From: CAVVIO01 sp963748095 | GTDB taxonomy: Bacteria; Bacteroidota; Bacteroidia; Bacteroidales; UBA10428 | Length of the DNA stretch: 64,000 bases | NCBI GenBank assembly: GCA_963748095.1 | Contig: CAVVIO010000003.1 | Location: 72,637-136,636, forward strand | Reading direction: 5' to 3' | Shown: positions 28,851 through 37,177 of the stretch, in pieces | Numbering within the stretch: the first letter of the stretch is position 1 | How the letters are laid out: the number at the start of each line of letters is the position of its first letter | Program-made: the position numbers and the translations under genes | Notes under the pieces: generated by a model | The model's input: the letters and a program-made list of their open reading frames with translations, nothing else | What the model was told of the DNA's origin: nothing | Database searches by the model: none

Positions 28851-29438
28851 TCACGATTTTTTGTTAACATGTAAATCATTGAAACATTTTCTGCAAAGTG
28901 GTTCATACGATTCTTTTTCACCGAGCATCACCTGTTTACTGGCATCGGTAAGACGATGCGAATATTGAGCAAGGCTTCCACAGCGCATGCATATGGCATG
29001 AACTTTTGTGACGTACTCGGCAGTGGCCATCAGATCCGGCATAGGGCCGAAGGGCTTCCCACGGAAATCCATATCAAGTCCGGCAACAATGACCCTTATT
29101 CCCTGGTCGGCCAGCTTATTGCAAACTTCCGTGAGCCCTTTATCAAAAAACTGCCCTTCGTCGATTCCCACTACTTCGATATTGGCTGATAGCAATAAAA
29201 TATTCGATGAGGAAGATACGGGAGTCGACCGGATGGCATTGGCATCATGTGAAACTACTTCATCTTCCGAATAACGCGAGTCGATATCGGGTTTGAATAT
29301 TTCCACTGCCTGGTTGGCAAATCTTGCACGTTTCAGCCGCCGGATAAGCTCTTCGGTCTTTCCAGAAAACATCGACCCAACAATTACTTCTATCCAGCCT
29401 TTCCTTATTTTTGCATCAAAATGGTTTTCGATAAACAT
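28851..29438 (-). CDS. tdk: Thymidine kinase
   Basis: 195 residues. P-loop VGSMFSGKTEELIRRLKRA at about residue 20, VVGIDEGQFFD (catalytic Glu) and two zinc knuckles CMRCG and CRKCF. It phosphorylates thymidine in the salvage pathway. A -7-like TAAATTTG (minus strand, 29520-29513) precedes it, without a clear -33 box. Confidence 0.95.
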   Translation of the reverse strand: MFIENHFDAKIRKGWIEVIVGSMFSGKTEELIRRLKRARFANQAVEIFKPDIDSRYSEDEVVSHDANAIRSTPVSSSSNILLLSANIEVVGIDEGQFFDKGLTEVCNKLADQGIRVIVAGLDMDFRGKPFGPMPDLMATAEYVTKVHAICMRCGSLAQYSHRLTDASKQVMLGEKESYEPLCRKCFNDLHVNKKS

Positions 29439-29566
29439 GTATATAATATTCTTATTTTTTATCGTTATTTTTATAAATTGCTGTGATAGAAAAAAAGTAT
29501 CTCAACAGTTGACAAATTTAAGGGAAATTCAAAAATAACCATAAAACTTTATAAGCTCTTAGGCTT

Positions 29567-30292
29567 ATGGATTATAAATACACTATAGAAATGATTTCCA
29601 GGAACCTGGAAGAACTGGAAATACTGATATCCGGATTTTATTCACAGAAAAGAATTCCTCCTATTGAACTGGATCTTGCGTTGGCAAAGCTCAGGGATAT
29701 GTATGATGTCTTGCTGATGATAAAACAATCCGGTCAGGAATCTGCCAGAACTTCATTTTCAGAAAAGGAAAATCCGACGGTATCTGTGGAGAAATCTGCA
29801 ATTTCGCCGGAAGTAGAAACGAAGCCGGAACAAGATGTGCCCTCAGATGCAAAACAGAAAATTGTAACAAGTGAAAGAGCTGTAAAAGATTCTGCTGAAC
29901 AATTAGACAGTAAAAAAGAGACAACAACTGTTAAAAAGGAAAAACAGCCGGAAATTCTGTCGGACACTTTTCAGGATAAAACAGCCTCATTAAATGAGAA
30001 TCTTGGGCAATCGAAGTACAATAAGGATTATTCCTCGTTCTGGATGACTAAACCACTCACCAATTTAAATGATGCAATTGGGTTAAATGATAAATTTCTT
30101 TTTATTAATGAGCTGTTCAGGGGCGATACAGAGAAATATAACCAGACAATGGAAATATTGAACGATGCATCGAATTTTAATGAAGCCTATAATTACTTGA
30201 TGGAAACCTTTAATTGGGACATGGATGGAGAACTGGTACAAAATATGTTGAACCTGATCCGCAGGAAACTCATCATTCATAAAAATGAGTAA
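29567..30292 (+). CDS. Hypothetical protein with C-terminal conserved helical domain
   Basis: 241 residues. The N-terminal 50 residues are helical, the middle (about 60-145) is a low-complexity Lys/Glu/Ser/Pro linker, and the C-terminal 90 residues (DAIGLNDKFLFINELFRGDTEKYNQTMEILNDA..YLMETFNWD) look like a conserved helical domain. I do not recognise a named function. Its stop overlaps the start of rsmI by 8 bases, so they are translated together, as in other Bacteroidota. Confidence 0.7.
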   Translation: MDYKYTIEMISRNLEELEILISGFYSQKRIPPIELDLALAKLRDMYDVLLMIKQSGQESARTSFSEKENPTVSVEKSAISPEVETKPEQDVPSDAKQKIVTSERAVKDSAEQLDSKKETTTVKKEKQPEILSDTFQDKTASLNENLGQSKYNKDYSSFWMTKPLTNLNDAIGLNDKFLFINELFRGDTEKYNQTMEILNDASNFNEAYNYLMETFNWDMDGELVQNMLNLIRRKLIIHKNE

Positions 30293-30956
30293 ATTAATTT
30301 TAGTTCCTACTCCCGTCGGAAATCTTGAGGACATTACATTAAGAGCTATCAATGTATTAAAAGCAAGTGATGTAATACTGGCGGAAGACACCCGTCACAC
30401 AAAAAAATTGCTGGATCATTACACGATTGAAAACCGCTTGCAGTCGTATCATAAATTCAATGAGCATAAGATTGTATCGCAATTAGTGGATCGTATTGAA
30501 AAAGGTGAAACTATGGCTCTGGTCACTGATGCCGGAACTCCGGGTATCTCTGATCCGGGATTTTTGCTGGTTCGTGCCTGCATTGAAAAGGATATCCAGG
30601 TAGAATGTCTTCCCGGACCGACAGCTTTTATTCCAGCTCTGGTAGCATCGGGAATACCTTGTGACCGCTTTGTTTTTGAAGGTTTCCTGCCTCAAAAGAA
30701 AGGCAGGCAGAAGAGGCTTACAGAGCTGGCATCCGAAAGCCGGACAATTGTTTTGTATGAATCTCCGCACCGTTTGGTAAAATCGCTTAACCAGTTGGCC
30801 GTTGCTTTCGGGAAAGACCGATATGCGGCAGTATGCAGGGAACTCACAAAAATTCACGAGGAAATAATACGGGATACTTTAGAGGGATTGGAAAAATATT
30901 ATAAGGATAAGCCTGTAAAAGGTGAGATTGTAATCATAATAGCACCACCGGAATAA
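30285..30956 (+). CDS. rsmI: 16S rRNA cytidine-2'-O-methyltransferase RsmI
   Basis: 223 residues. LVPTPVGNLEDITLRAINVLKASDVILAEDTRHT and VTDAGTPGISDPGF, LPGPTAFIPALVASG match the RsmI/YraL SAM-methyltransferase fold. It modifies C1402 of 16S rRNA. Short of the E. coli protein at the C-terminus, where the helical tail is often missing in this phylum. Confidence 0.95.
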   Translation: MSKLILVPTPVGNLEDITLRAINVLKASDVILAEDTRHTKKLLDHYTIENRLQSYHKFNEHKIVSQLVDRIEKGETMALVTDAGTPGISDPGFLLVRACIEKDIQVECLPGPTAFIPALVASGIPCDRFVFEGFLPQKKGRQKRLTELASESRTIVLYESPHRLVKSLNQLAVAFGKDRYAAVCRELTKIHEEIIRDTLEGLEKYYKDKPVKGEIVIIIAPPE

Positions 30957-31051
30957 AAGGCATTATTGGCAATTAACATATACTGAAAATTAATTCAATC
31001 CATATAACGGATATTATTTTTATTTAATACTTTCGAAGAAAATCCGATCAT

Positions 31052-32008
31052 ATGCTGATAACTATATTGCTGTTAGTCGTTGGTTTTGCCGTATTGGTTA
31101 AAGGGGCTGACTGGCTGGTTGACGGAGCGTCATCGCTGGCACGGCGTTACCGGGTTTCCGAATTGGTTATCGGGTTGACTATTGTGGCATTTGGAACCTC
31201 GGCTCCCGAACTGGTAGTGAATATCGTAGCTTCGTTAAAGAAATTCAATGATCTTACCATTGGTAATATAGTAGGCAGCAATATTTTCAACTTGCTTTGT
31301 ATACTCGGAATTTCAGGAATTATATATCCTATAACTGTACAAAATAAAACCGTATGGCGTGAGATACCTTTTTCGTTACTGGCAGGATTGCTGTTATTTT
31401 TTCTGGCAAATGATGGTTTCATTCACCATTCTGTAGATATACTGAGCCGCTGGGACGGAGTGATCTTTCTGATATTTTTCGTCCTCTTTTCTATTTATAT
31501 TTTTTATAATCTCAGGGACAATAAACAGGATGAAAAGGATAATTTAAAAATTTTAGGTCTGCCGTTCACCATTTTTTTTATTCTAATAGGTTTTGCAGCA
31601 TTGATAATAGGCAGTAAACTGGTTATCAATAATTCGATAAAAATTGCGCATGTCTTCGGTATCAGTGAAAAACTAATTGGGCTAACCATCGTTTCGGTAG
31701 GAACTTCCCTGCCTGAATTGGTTACTTCTGCTGTTGCCGCTTATAAACGTCGCAGTGACATTGCCATTGGAAATATTATAGGTTCCAATATTTTTAATAT
31801 TTACCTGGTTCTGGGAATAAGTGCAGTTATAAATCCTATCAACTACAATGTTGCTTTCAATCCGGATATTTTAGTTTATATAGGCGCAACTTTAGTGTTA
31901 TTTCTTGCCATGTTCAGCGGAGGTAAAAGAAAACTCGATCGCTGGGAAGCGGCAATTATGCTTGGGATGTATATTATCTACCTGGTATATATTATTAACA
32001 GACGATAA
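31052..32008 (+). CDS. Calcium/sodium antiporter (CaCA family, YrbG-like)
   Basis: 318 residues with ten or so membrane segments. The two alpha-repeats are clear: GTSAPELVVNIVASL with GNIVGSNIFNLLCILG, and GTSLPELVTSAVAAY with GNIIGSNIFNIYLVLG. It swaps Ca2+ for Na+ across the inner membrane. It stands alone, with gaps of 95 bases upstream and 54 downstream to the minus-strand cluster. Confidence 0.93.
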   Translation: MLITILLLVVGFAVLVKGADWLVDGASSLARRYRVSELVIGLTIVAFGTSAPELVVNIVASLKKFNDLTIGNIVGSNIFNLLCILGISGIIYPITVQNKTVWREIPFSLLAGLLLFFLANDGFIHHSVDILSRWDGVIFLIFFVLFSIYIFYNLRDNKQDEKDNLKILGLPFTIFFILIGFAALIIGSKLVINNSIKIAHVFGISEKLIGLTIVSVGTSLPELVTSAVAAYKRRSDIAIGNIIGSNIFNIYLVLGISAVINPINYNVAFNPDILVYIGATLVLFLAMFSGGKRKLDRWEAAIMLGMYIIYLVYIINRR

Positions 32009-32062
32009 TTACACAAAAAATCAATTCCCTGATAACTAAATAATTTGCAGGCCCTTAAAGTT

Positions 32063-32185
32063 TTATAAATTTTTAAAAATCAATTTTAAAACGATCATTA
32101 TTACTATAATACCCAGAATAAACAGAGCCAGCGGTAATGTTCCGTAGTTTCTCGGCTCTTTAGGTTGTGCATCGGTTGTTTTCAT
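32063..32185 (-). CDS. Small membrane peptide (40 residues)
   Basis: A short reading frame that is easily missed. The first 16 residues are polar (MKTTDAQPKEPRNYGT); residues 17-37 form one hydrophobic helix and the tail is KNL, giving a single-pass protein with a basic end. It starts 12 bases after the stop of the upstream gene on the same strand, so it is probably the last gene of the L,D-transpeptidase run. No homolog is recognised. Reasonable codon use and position make it a likely gene. Confidence 0.6.
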   Translation of the reverse strand: MKTTDAQPKEPRNYGTLPLALFILGIIVIMIVLKLIFKNL

Positions 32186-32197
32186 TGTTACATTATT

Positions 32198-32998
32198 TTA
32201 AATTTTAATAGATACCATTGATTTTTGAGGTAATGAACGGTATATTGTCCGGATGTCTTTAGCAGACAATTCTATGTTGATCCACGGACGATAATCAGGA
32301 ATAGTAAAATGGAATATGTCACTGAATAAATGTCCGGTTTGTCTGATTTTATTATGTAAAACAAATCTCTTGTAGCCTTTCCCTTTAGGATATTCATATT
32401 GTCTCATCTCAATATCCAGGTCCCTGTTGAGATGGATGATTGTGCAAATAGAATTCTTTTGAACAGTGTCGGACAGGAACGCAAGAGAATTTGCCTCTGT
32501 TGTATCTTTCGGCGCTTCTTTAATTATAATTGGTTCCTTAGGAATGGTAGCATAACTGGTTTCATTGGTAAAAGGTGATGAAAAATAATTTATCCGGGCA
32601 TCTTTATTCAACTTATCAAGTATTTTGCTGTATGTTATTTTTTGAATCCGGGCCTGATGAATGATAATTCCTCGCAGCTCAAGTGTAACTAGGCTGTCCT
32701 CCAGATCTATTGCCAGTGTAATTGAATCGGTGGCAGCCATTATTACCTTTGATTTTAAAAAACTTTCTTCCTTTTTAAGGCTGAATATATCCTGATTCAT
32801 TAACGGTAAAATGGTTTTTTCATAATTGGTAGTATCATTGCTGTACTTCTTATTAAGATGTCGGAGTGTTTCAGCTGGTGACAACATTGAAATAAAAGCT
32901 ATTATTATGAAAAATGAACCGGTTACTATGAGTAATAACTTTGAAAATCCAATCTTTTTGATTGCCTGTATTTTAAACAGATTGTATATTGATTTCAT
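32198..32998 (-). CDS. Membrane-anchored protein of unknown function in the L,D-transpeptidase cluster
   Basis: 266 residues. One signal-anchor helix at about residues 18-42, then an envelope-side part with a coiled segment, a beta-rich block (DSITLAIDLEDSLVTLELRGIIIHQ, about 85-120), and a Thr/Glu/Pro-rich linker before a C-terminal half. No family is recognised and no catalytic residues can be given. It follows the transpeptidase gene by 22 bases. It may help the two transpeptidases in wall remodelling. Confidence 0.65.
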   Translation of the reverse strand: MKSIYNLFKIQAIKKIGFSKLLLIVTGSFFIIIAFISMLSPAETLRHLNKKYSNDTTNYEKTILPLMNQDIFSLKKEESFLKSKVIMAATDSITLAIDLEDSLVTLELRGIIIHQARIQKITYSKILDKLNKDARINYFSSPFTNETSYATIPKEPIIIKEAPKDTTEANSLAFLSDTVQKNSICTIIHLNRDLDIEMRQYEYPKGKGYKRFVLHNKIRQTGHLFSDIFHFTIPDYRPWINIELSAKDIRTIYRSLPQKSMVSIKI

Positions 32999-33020
32999 TC
33001 GTACGGATACTTTTACCAGT

Positions 33021-33815
33021 TTAATAGATTACTACCTTAGAGCCGATGTCCATTTTACGATAGACTGTTTCAAGATCTTCGTCGTTTAACCGGATGCATC
33101 CGTGGGTTACAGGCATTCCCAAAAATCGTTTATATAATGTACCATGAATCAGGTAACCGTCTCCGAGACTTAGTGCGTAGTCGCCCAACGATCCATATTC
33201 GTATCGTGACGGGTCGCCCTTTGGTGGCACTGGTAATCCCTCCTCTATAAATGCCCAGTCGGGTTTTATCCATACTGGTGATGTTATTTTCCCCCTGATC
33301 CTGAAAATTCCCCTGGGCGTTTTAAATATCCATTTTTGCGAGTTATTCGACATAAGCATAATATAACTTCCGGTAGAACAAATACCCGAGTATATAAGTT
33401 TTTTATGTGAATAAAGATAAAAACGGTTTTCAGAAGTATTTACAATCATATATGTTGCTGCAGGTATCTGCCTGTCGAGCTTCCGGTTTAATTTTACAAT
33501 TTCCTTTTCAGTTGAATTTTTATAAATATTTAAGAATTTCTCATCGTTTCCTTCAGGTAATTCTGATAAATTTCCGGAAAGAAAATTGATGGATATTTCC
33601 TGAAGAACCGGTAATAAAATGATGAAAAGGAAAAACAAAGCCATTACATAAGCAGTTACGAATCCGGTAATTTTTAAGGATTTGTAGTTTTTTTTCACCC
33701 ATAACCATACTGGAGACAAAAACCGGAGTAGTCGGTAATAATATCGAAGAATCTTATTAGTAAGATTTTCTTTCTGTTTGAGTACAACTTCAGGTTCTGT
33801 AATGATTTTTTTCAT
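33021..33815 (-). CDS. L,D-transpeptidase (YkuD domain), membrane-anchored
   Basis: 264 residues. One membrane helix at about residues 47-72 and a C-terminal YkuD domain. The catalytic motif is present as LIHGTLYKRFLGMPVTHGCIRLNDEDL, with the nucleophilic Cys. These enzymes form 3-3 cross-links or attach proteins to peptidoglycan, working outside the inner membrane. It is 12 bases downstream of a second L,D-transpeptidase gene. Confidence 0.88.
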   Translation of the reverse strand: MKKIITEPEVVLKQKENLTNKILRYYYRLLRFLSPVWLWVKKNYKSLKITGFVTAYVMALFFLFIILLPVLQEISINFLSGNLSELPEGNDEKFLNIYKNSTEKEIVKLNRKLDRQIPAATYMIVNTSENRFYLYSHKKLIYSGICSTGSYIMLMSNNSQKWIFKTPRGIFRIRGKITSPVWIKPDWAFIEEGLPVPPKGDPSRYEYGSLGDYALSLGDGYLIHGTLYKRFLGMPVTHGCIRLNDEDLETVYRKMDIGSKVVIY

Positions 33816-33827
33816 TAAGAAATGGAA

Positions 33828-34948
33828 TTAATCGGGAATTAAAAGTTGCAAAGGTTGAACAGAGCCAACAATGGTGACGGGTGTTCCTGATTGTGCCAGT
33901 TTAAATACGATGTCCATGTTTTTATTTTCCAAAGCAATACAACCGTCAGTCCAGTTTACTCCTTTTCCACCCCCGCCATGAATTTCTATCAATCCTCCAA
34001 TTTCAGCGTTTTTTGGGAGTGTTCCATCCCTGACTGCTTTTATAAACCGTTTTTTATCTTCTGAATTCGGATAATCAAGTAACAAGGCTTTATAATATTT
34101 TGTCTGACTGGAGGGTAATTTCCGGATTACCTTGTAAAATCCTTCCGGAGTTGCTTTATCTCCTTTGAGGCATTTGTTACCCATCCAGTTGTCTCCCAGT
34201 TCTATTTCAAAAGTGTCAACAGGCTTACCGCTTTTATACAAATAGCATTTCTTTGAAAATTTGTCGATAATAATTGCCGTTTTATTGTTCTTTCGGTTAT
34301 CTTTCACGGTTTTGTCGGTCCATTTTATCCAATCGGGAAAATTACTGAAATAATCAGCCAGCCGGGAAACAGTGGTGTCGTTTACCTCATTCAGATACAC
34401 TTCCGATTTATGAATTTTTTCACTACATATTATATAATTACGGTTATCATAAGCATATTTACTTTCTGTTAACAGAAGTTTTCCCTGTTCGTATTTTTGC
34501 ATCATTTCCATCGACATCGGGAGATTTTTAAATGATAATTCGAAATTATTTGCCAGGGTATCCAACGTTTCTATTTTTATCTGTAATCGTAACTGAAGAT
34601 TATTTTTATGCGCCATGGCATCCATAATGGCATCCCGAGCATTTCGATGCAGATAATCCGGCAAGATTTTCCGCTTTTCCGAAATCCCTCACCATGTAAA
34701 AACGATCATTCTCCTTCACTCCAGTAATAAATTGCAGAATCGTAATATTTTTTTGCCTTATAATATAGATCGGATGAATAAATATCAGCACGTTTATTTT
34801 TAGCTTCCGACAGAGTTTTTCGGGCTTTTTCGACCTCTTTGGCAGGAGGTTCAGGCATTATTACAATACTGACGATGAGTGAGATTATCAACAGACTAAT
34901 TACCGAAAGTCCTGTCAGTAAAATTTTTTTAGTATATTTTGTTTGCAT
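33828..34948 (-). pseudogene. L,D-transpeptidase with N-terminal helical anchor, split by two frameshifts
   Basis: Three frames add up to one 372-residue protein if two bases are removed, near 34711-34716 and at about 34641. The first part (from 34948) has a signal anchor at residues 9-31 and an alanine-rich helix (A42-Y57: A[KR]xx[IL]xxAKxxxAD[MI]Y). The second adds ENDRFYMVRDFGKAENLAG, the third an all-helical spacer (ARDAIMDAMAHKNN..) and the YkuD domain with EIHGGGGKGVNWTDGCIAL, the active-site Cys. It would cross-link peptidoglycan. An overlapping 61-residue frame with a CxxCH is an artefact of the wrong frame. Confidence 0.8.
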
Positions 34949-35046
34949 TTCTTTAATAGAGAATTCAAAGCGAATTATGGAGATGTAACACGGGATAAAG
35001 CAGAAACAAATTCATTGAATTTTTGTCTTACATATTTTAAAAGAAT

Positions 35047-35082
35047 ATAATCCCCGGTAAGGATATCTTGACCAGGGATTAT
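35047..35082 (-). terminator. Hairpin between lipoprotein and L,D-transpeptidase genes
   Basis: Inverted repeat with arms 35047-35058 and 35071-35082, 11 of 12 bases paired, followed on the minus strand by an A/T-rich stretch without a clean T run. It could weaken read-through from the lipoprotein gene into the L,D-transpeptidase genes. Confidence 0.45.
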
Positions 35083-35118
35083 AATTTCCAACAACCGGGT
35101 TTAATGATTGTAAAAGAA

Positions 35119-35727
35119 CTACCTTTTTTTAGGTTTGTTTTTTGAATATTTGGCAATGGCATCCTTTAACTCCTGATTAATAGAAGCCGCTTTTTCTTTA
35201 GTGGCTTTCACTTTATCGAGAGTTGTCAGATAATCTCCTTTTGCCATCATGGCATTTGCTTCTGTTACAGCCGACTCAATTATACTAATATCAGCTTTTA
35301 TTGCCTGTAAAGCTGCGGTACCTTCTTTTCCCTTAGGAGCTTCTGATAAGAGCACTTTATTTTGTTCAAGCAGTAGTTTTACGTCAGCCAGAGTAGTCTG
35401 AGTTTCTTGTTTCACCTGGTTTTTACGGATCTCGGTATTATCCTGTACTCTTTTAGCCATCACCGTCAGACTGTCGAGTTGGATTTTTGCATTACCGAAA
35501 TTGTGGAAAAGTCCTGATTTTTGTTTTTCAATTTTTTCAGTAATCATGTTCAGGGAATCCTGAACTGCTGCAAAATCGGCTGGTAAATACATATCTGCCC
35601 CAGCGGCTTTTGCCTGATCGATTGCGGCTTTTGCAGCATCCATTTCTGCTTTTGGCATTTTACTACAACCTGCCAGAACTGTAATAAGTCCTAATGTAAC
35701 AAGACCTGCTAATAATTTATTTTTCAT
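35119..35727 (-). CDS. Alanine-rich helical lipoprotein
   Basis: 202 residues. The lipobox LAGC places the lipidated Cys at 21. The mature protein is almost wholly alpha-helical and Ala/Lys-rich: residues A32-Y47 carry A[KR]xx[IL]xxAKxxxAD[MI]Y, the same motif as in the anchor region of the adjacent L,D-transpeptidase. The end is basic (KYSKNKPKKR), perhaps for wall or LPS contact. A strong Shine-Dalgarno, GGAGG at 35735-35739 with 7 bases to the ATG, is unusual for this phylum and suggests heavy expression. Comparable to DUF4398-like proteins, but this is not certain. Confidence 0.75.
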   Translation of the reverse strand: MKNKLLAGLVTLGLITVLAGCSKMPKAEMDAAKAAIDQAKAAGADMYLPADFAAVQDSLNMITEKIEKQKSGLFHNFGNAKIQLDSLTVMAKRVQDNTEIRKNQVKQETQTTLADVKLLLEQNKVLLSEAPKGKEGTAALQAIKADISIIESAVTEANAMMAKGDYLTTLDKVKATKEKAASINQELKDAIAKYSKNKPKKR

Positions 35728-36130
35728 TTTGTTTCCTCCAAAAAAAGTTTAAAATATTATTTGTATAAGTTTTTATTAAAATACTACGAAAGAGAAATGA
35801 TCCTTCGGATTACACATTAAGTTTAAAATAATGTACTAAATGCTGTAATTTTCAGATCAGGTTTTATCCGTTTATTTTAATTTGATATTAAGACGAGAGG
35901 TGTGAAGGAAGTAACTGATTCCCTGCAAATATTTTTTAATAACAAAAATCTTGAGAGAAGCAGAAATAAGGAATTGATTAACAGATATTAAATAGAAAAA
36001 TATTTTTAGGATTATTGTAAATAGGTATTATAACCTAAAGCATTAGTTCATAATAAATAATCAATGAAAAATTTTATGAAAACAAATAACTATTGTTAAT
36101 TTTATGCATTGATAATGACTAGACCGTTTT
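35728..36130. other. 403-base intergenic region between divergent genes
   Basis: It separates the lipoprotein gene (minus) and a sigma-factor gene (plus). Apart from the GGAGG near 35737 I find no full promoter. An inverted repeat with 5-base arms, TAGGT at 36022-36026 and ACCTA at 36033-36037, lies in a 16-base sequence at 36019-36034 that recurs with one change at 38071-38086. Confidence 0.5.
36019..36034. promoter_or_regulatory. Possible operator copy 1 (upstream of sigma factor)
   Basis: AAATAGGTATTATAAC, 15 of 16 bases the same as 38071-38086. It lies 97 bases before the sigma-factor ATG. The two copies flank the sigma/PepSY-like/LytTR group and may be a shared site for a regulator. This is inference from sequence alone. 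Confidence 0.35.
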
Positions 36131-36703
36131 ATGAAAAGCAGCGATTACAAAACTCTTAAGGATGAAGAGTTAGTCTCGTTAGTGGTGACAGAGCAAAAAA
36201 AAGAATTGTTCGAAATTCTTTACAACCGTTACTATCCGAAGGTACTGGATAAAAGTTACAGTCTGCTGAAAAATAAAGAACTTGCTCAGGATGCAACTCA
36301 AAATATTTTTGCAAAAACTTTTGAGAAAATTAACAGCTTCAAAGGAATGTCTTCTTTTTCATCCTGGTTGTATTCCATTACCTACAATTATTGCATCGAT
36401 TACCTGCGTTCAAGGAAAAAATTACATTATCCGGAATGGAACAGGAACAATGAGATTCCGGAAATAATTGATGAAACAGATGAGGACCTGACTGATATAA
36501 GTTACGAGCGTCTGATGAAAGTGCTGGATATGGTGCATCCCGAAGAGAGGGCCCTGATATTCATGAAATACAATGACAATCTTTCGATGAAACAGATAGG
36601 TACTGCATTACGGATCAGTGAAAATGCGACAAAAATGCGCTTAAAAAGAGCAAAAGCACGTTTGGTGTTTTTATATAAAAAAATATACAGTGATCAGGAC
36701 TGA
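36131..36703 (+). CDS. RNA polymerase sigma factor, ECF type
   Basis: 190 residues. Region 2 runs over LFEILYNRYYPKVLDKSYSLLKNKELAQDATQNIFAKTFEK and FSSWLYSITYNYCIDYLRSRKK; region 4 over LIFMKYNDNLSMKQIGTALRISENATKMRLKRAKARL. It has no FecR-type anti-sigma partner; the next gene is a small PepSY-like protein 49 bases on. The overall size is like other Bacteroidota ECF factors of unknown signal. Confidence 0.9.
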   Translation: MKSSDYKTLKDEELVSLVVTEQKKELFEILYNRYYPKVLDKSYSLLKNKELAQDATQNIFAKTFEKINSFKGMSSFSSWLYSITYNYCIDYLRSRKKLHYPEWNRNNEIPEIIDETDEDLTDISYERLMKVLDMVHPEERALIFMKYNDNLSMKQIGTALRISENATKMRLKRAKARLVFLYKKIYSDQD

Positions 36704-36752
36704 AAATTGTTACCTTGGGTAATAGTTTTCGTCTTTATATAAACATAAAAAA

Positions 36753-37151
36753 GTGGAAAACCTGCTGAAAAATATATTACACTCGAAGAATGTGGATCCA
36801 CCCGAAAAGGTAAAGGTCAGTTTTGAAAAGTATTTTTACAATCCGTTGAATGTGGAATGGTTTAACCTGAATAGTACTTTCGAAGCTGTTTTTCACGAAG
36901 ATGAACTGGAAAAAATTGCTATGTTCGATACCAATGGTGATCTTTTGGAGGAAAAGGTAAATCTGGGAATTGAGCTTTTACCGGCACAGGTAAAAATGGT
37001 GGCGCGTAGCCATGGGGAACTGATGAATTCAATACGCATTAAGCGAAAAGAGGATATATTATTCGAAATAATTTACAGGGATAAGGAACTCGACCGTTAT
37101 CTGCTTTTACTGGACAGGGATGGGAAAGTACTGAATAAAGAAAAACTATAA
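36753..37151 (+). CDS. Small cytoplasmic protein, PepSY/BLIP-like fold
   Basis: 132 residues, with a GTG start at 36753: a stop (TAG 36723-36725) precedes it in frame with no ATG between. No signal peptide. WFNLNSTFEAVFHEDELEKIAMFDTNGDLLEEKVNL and LPAQVKMVARSH resemble the beta-strand pattern of PepSY-like (BLIP-like) domains, usually with tandem strands. Its position behind a sigma-factor gene, with a 49-base gap, suggests it modulates that factor. Function not known. Confidence 0.6.
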   Translation: MENLLKNILHSKNVDPPEKVKVSFEKYFYNPLNVEWFNLNSTFEAVFHEDELEKIAMFDTNGDLLEEKVNLGIELLPAQVKMVARSHGELMNSIRIKRKEDILFEIIYRDKELDRYLLLLDRDGKVLNKEKL

Positions 37152-37177
37152 TTGGTTTAAAACAAGATTCCGTTCAA

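Noticed and set aside
34606..34791. Minus-strand frame ending CSGCHYGCHGA, with a CxxCH heme-like motif
   Set aside because: It arises from reading the middle part of the broken L,D-transpeptidase in a frame that is only partly right; the CxxCH lies after the second frameshift and is not a heme protein.
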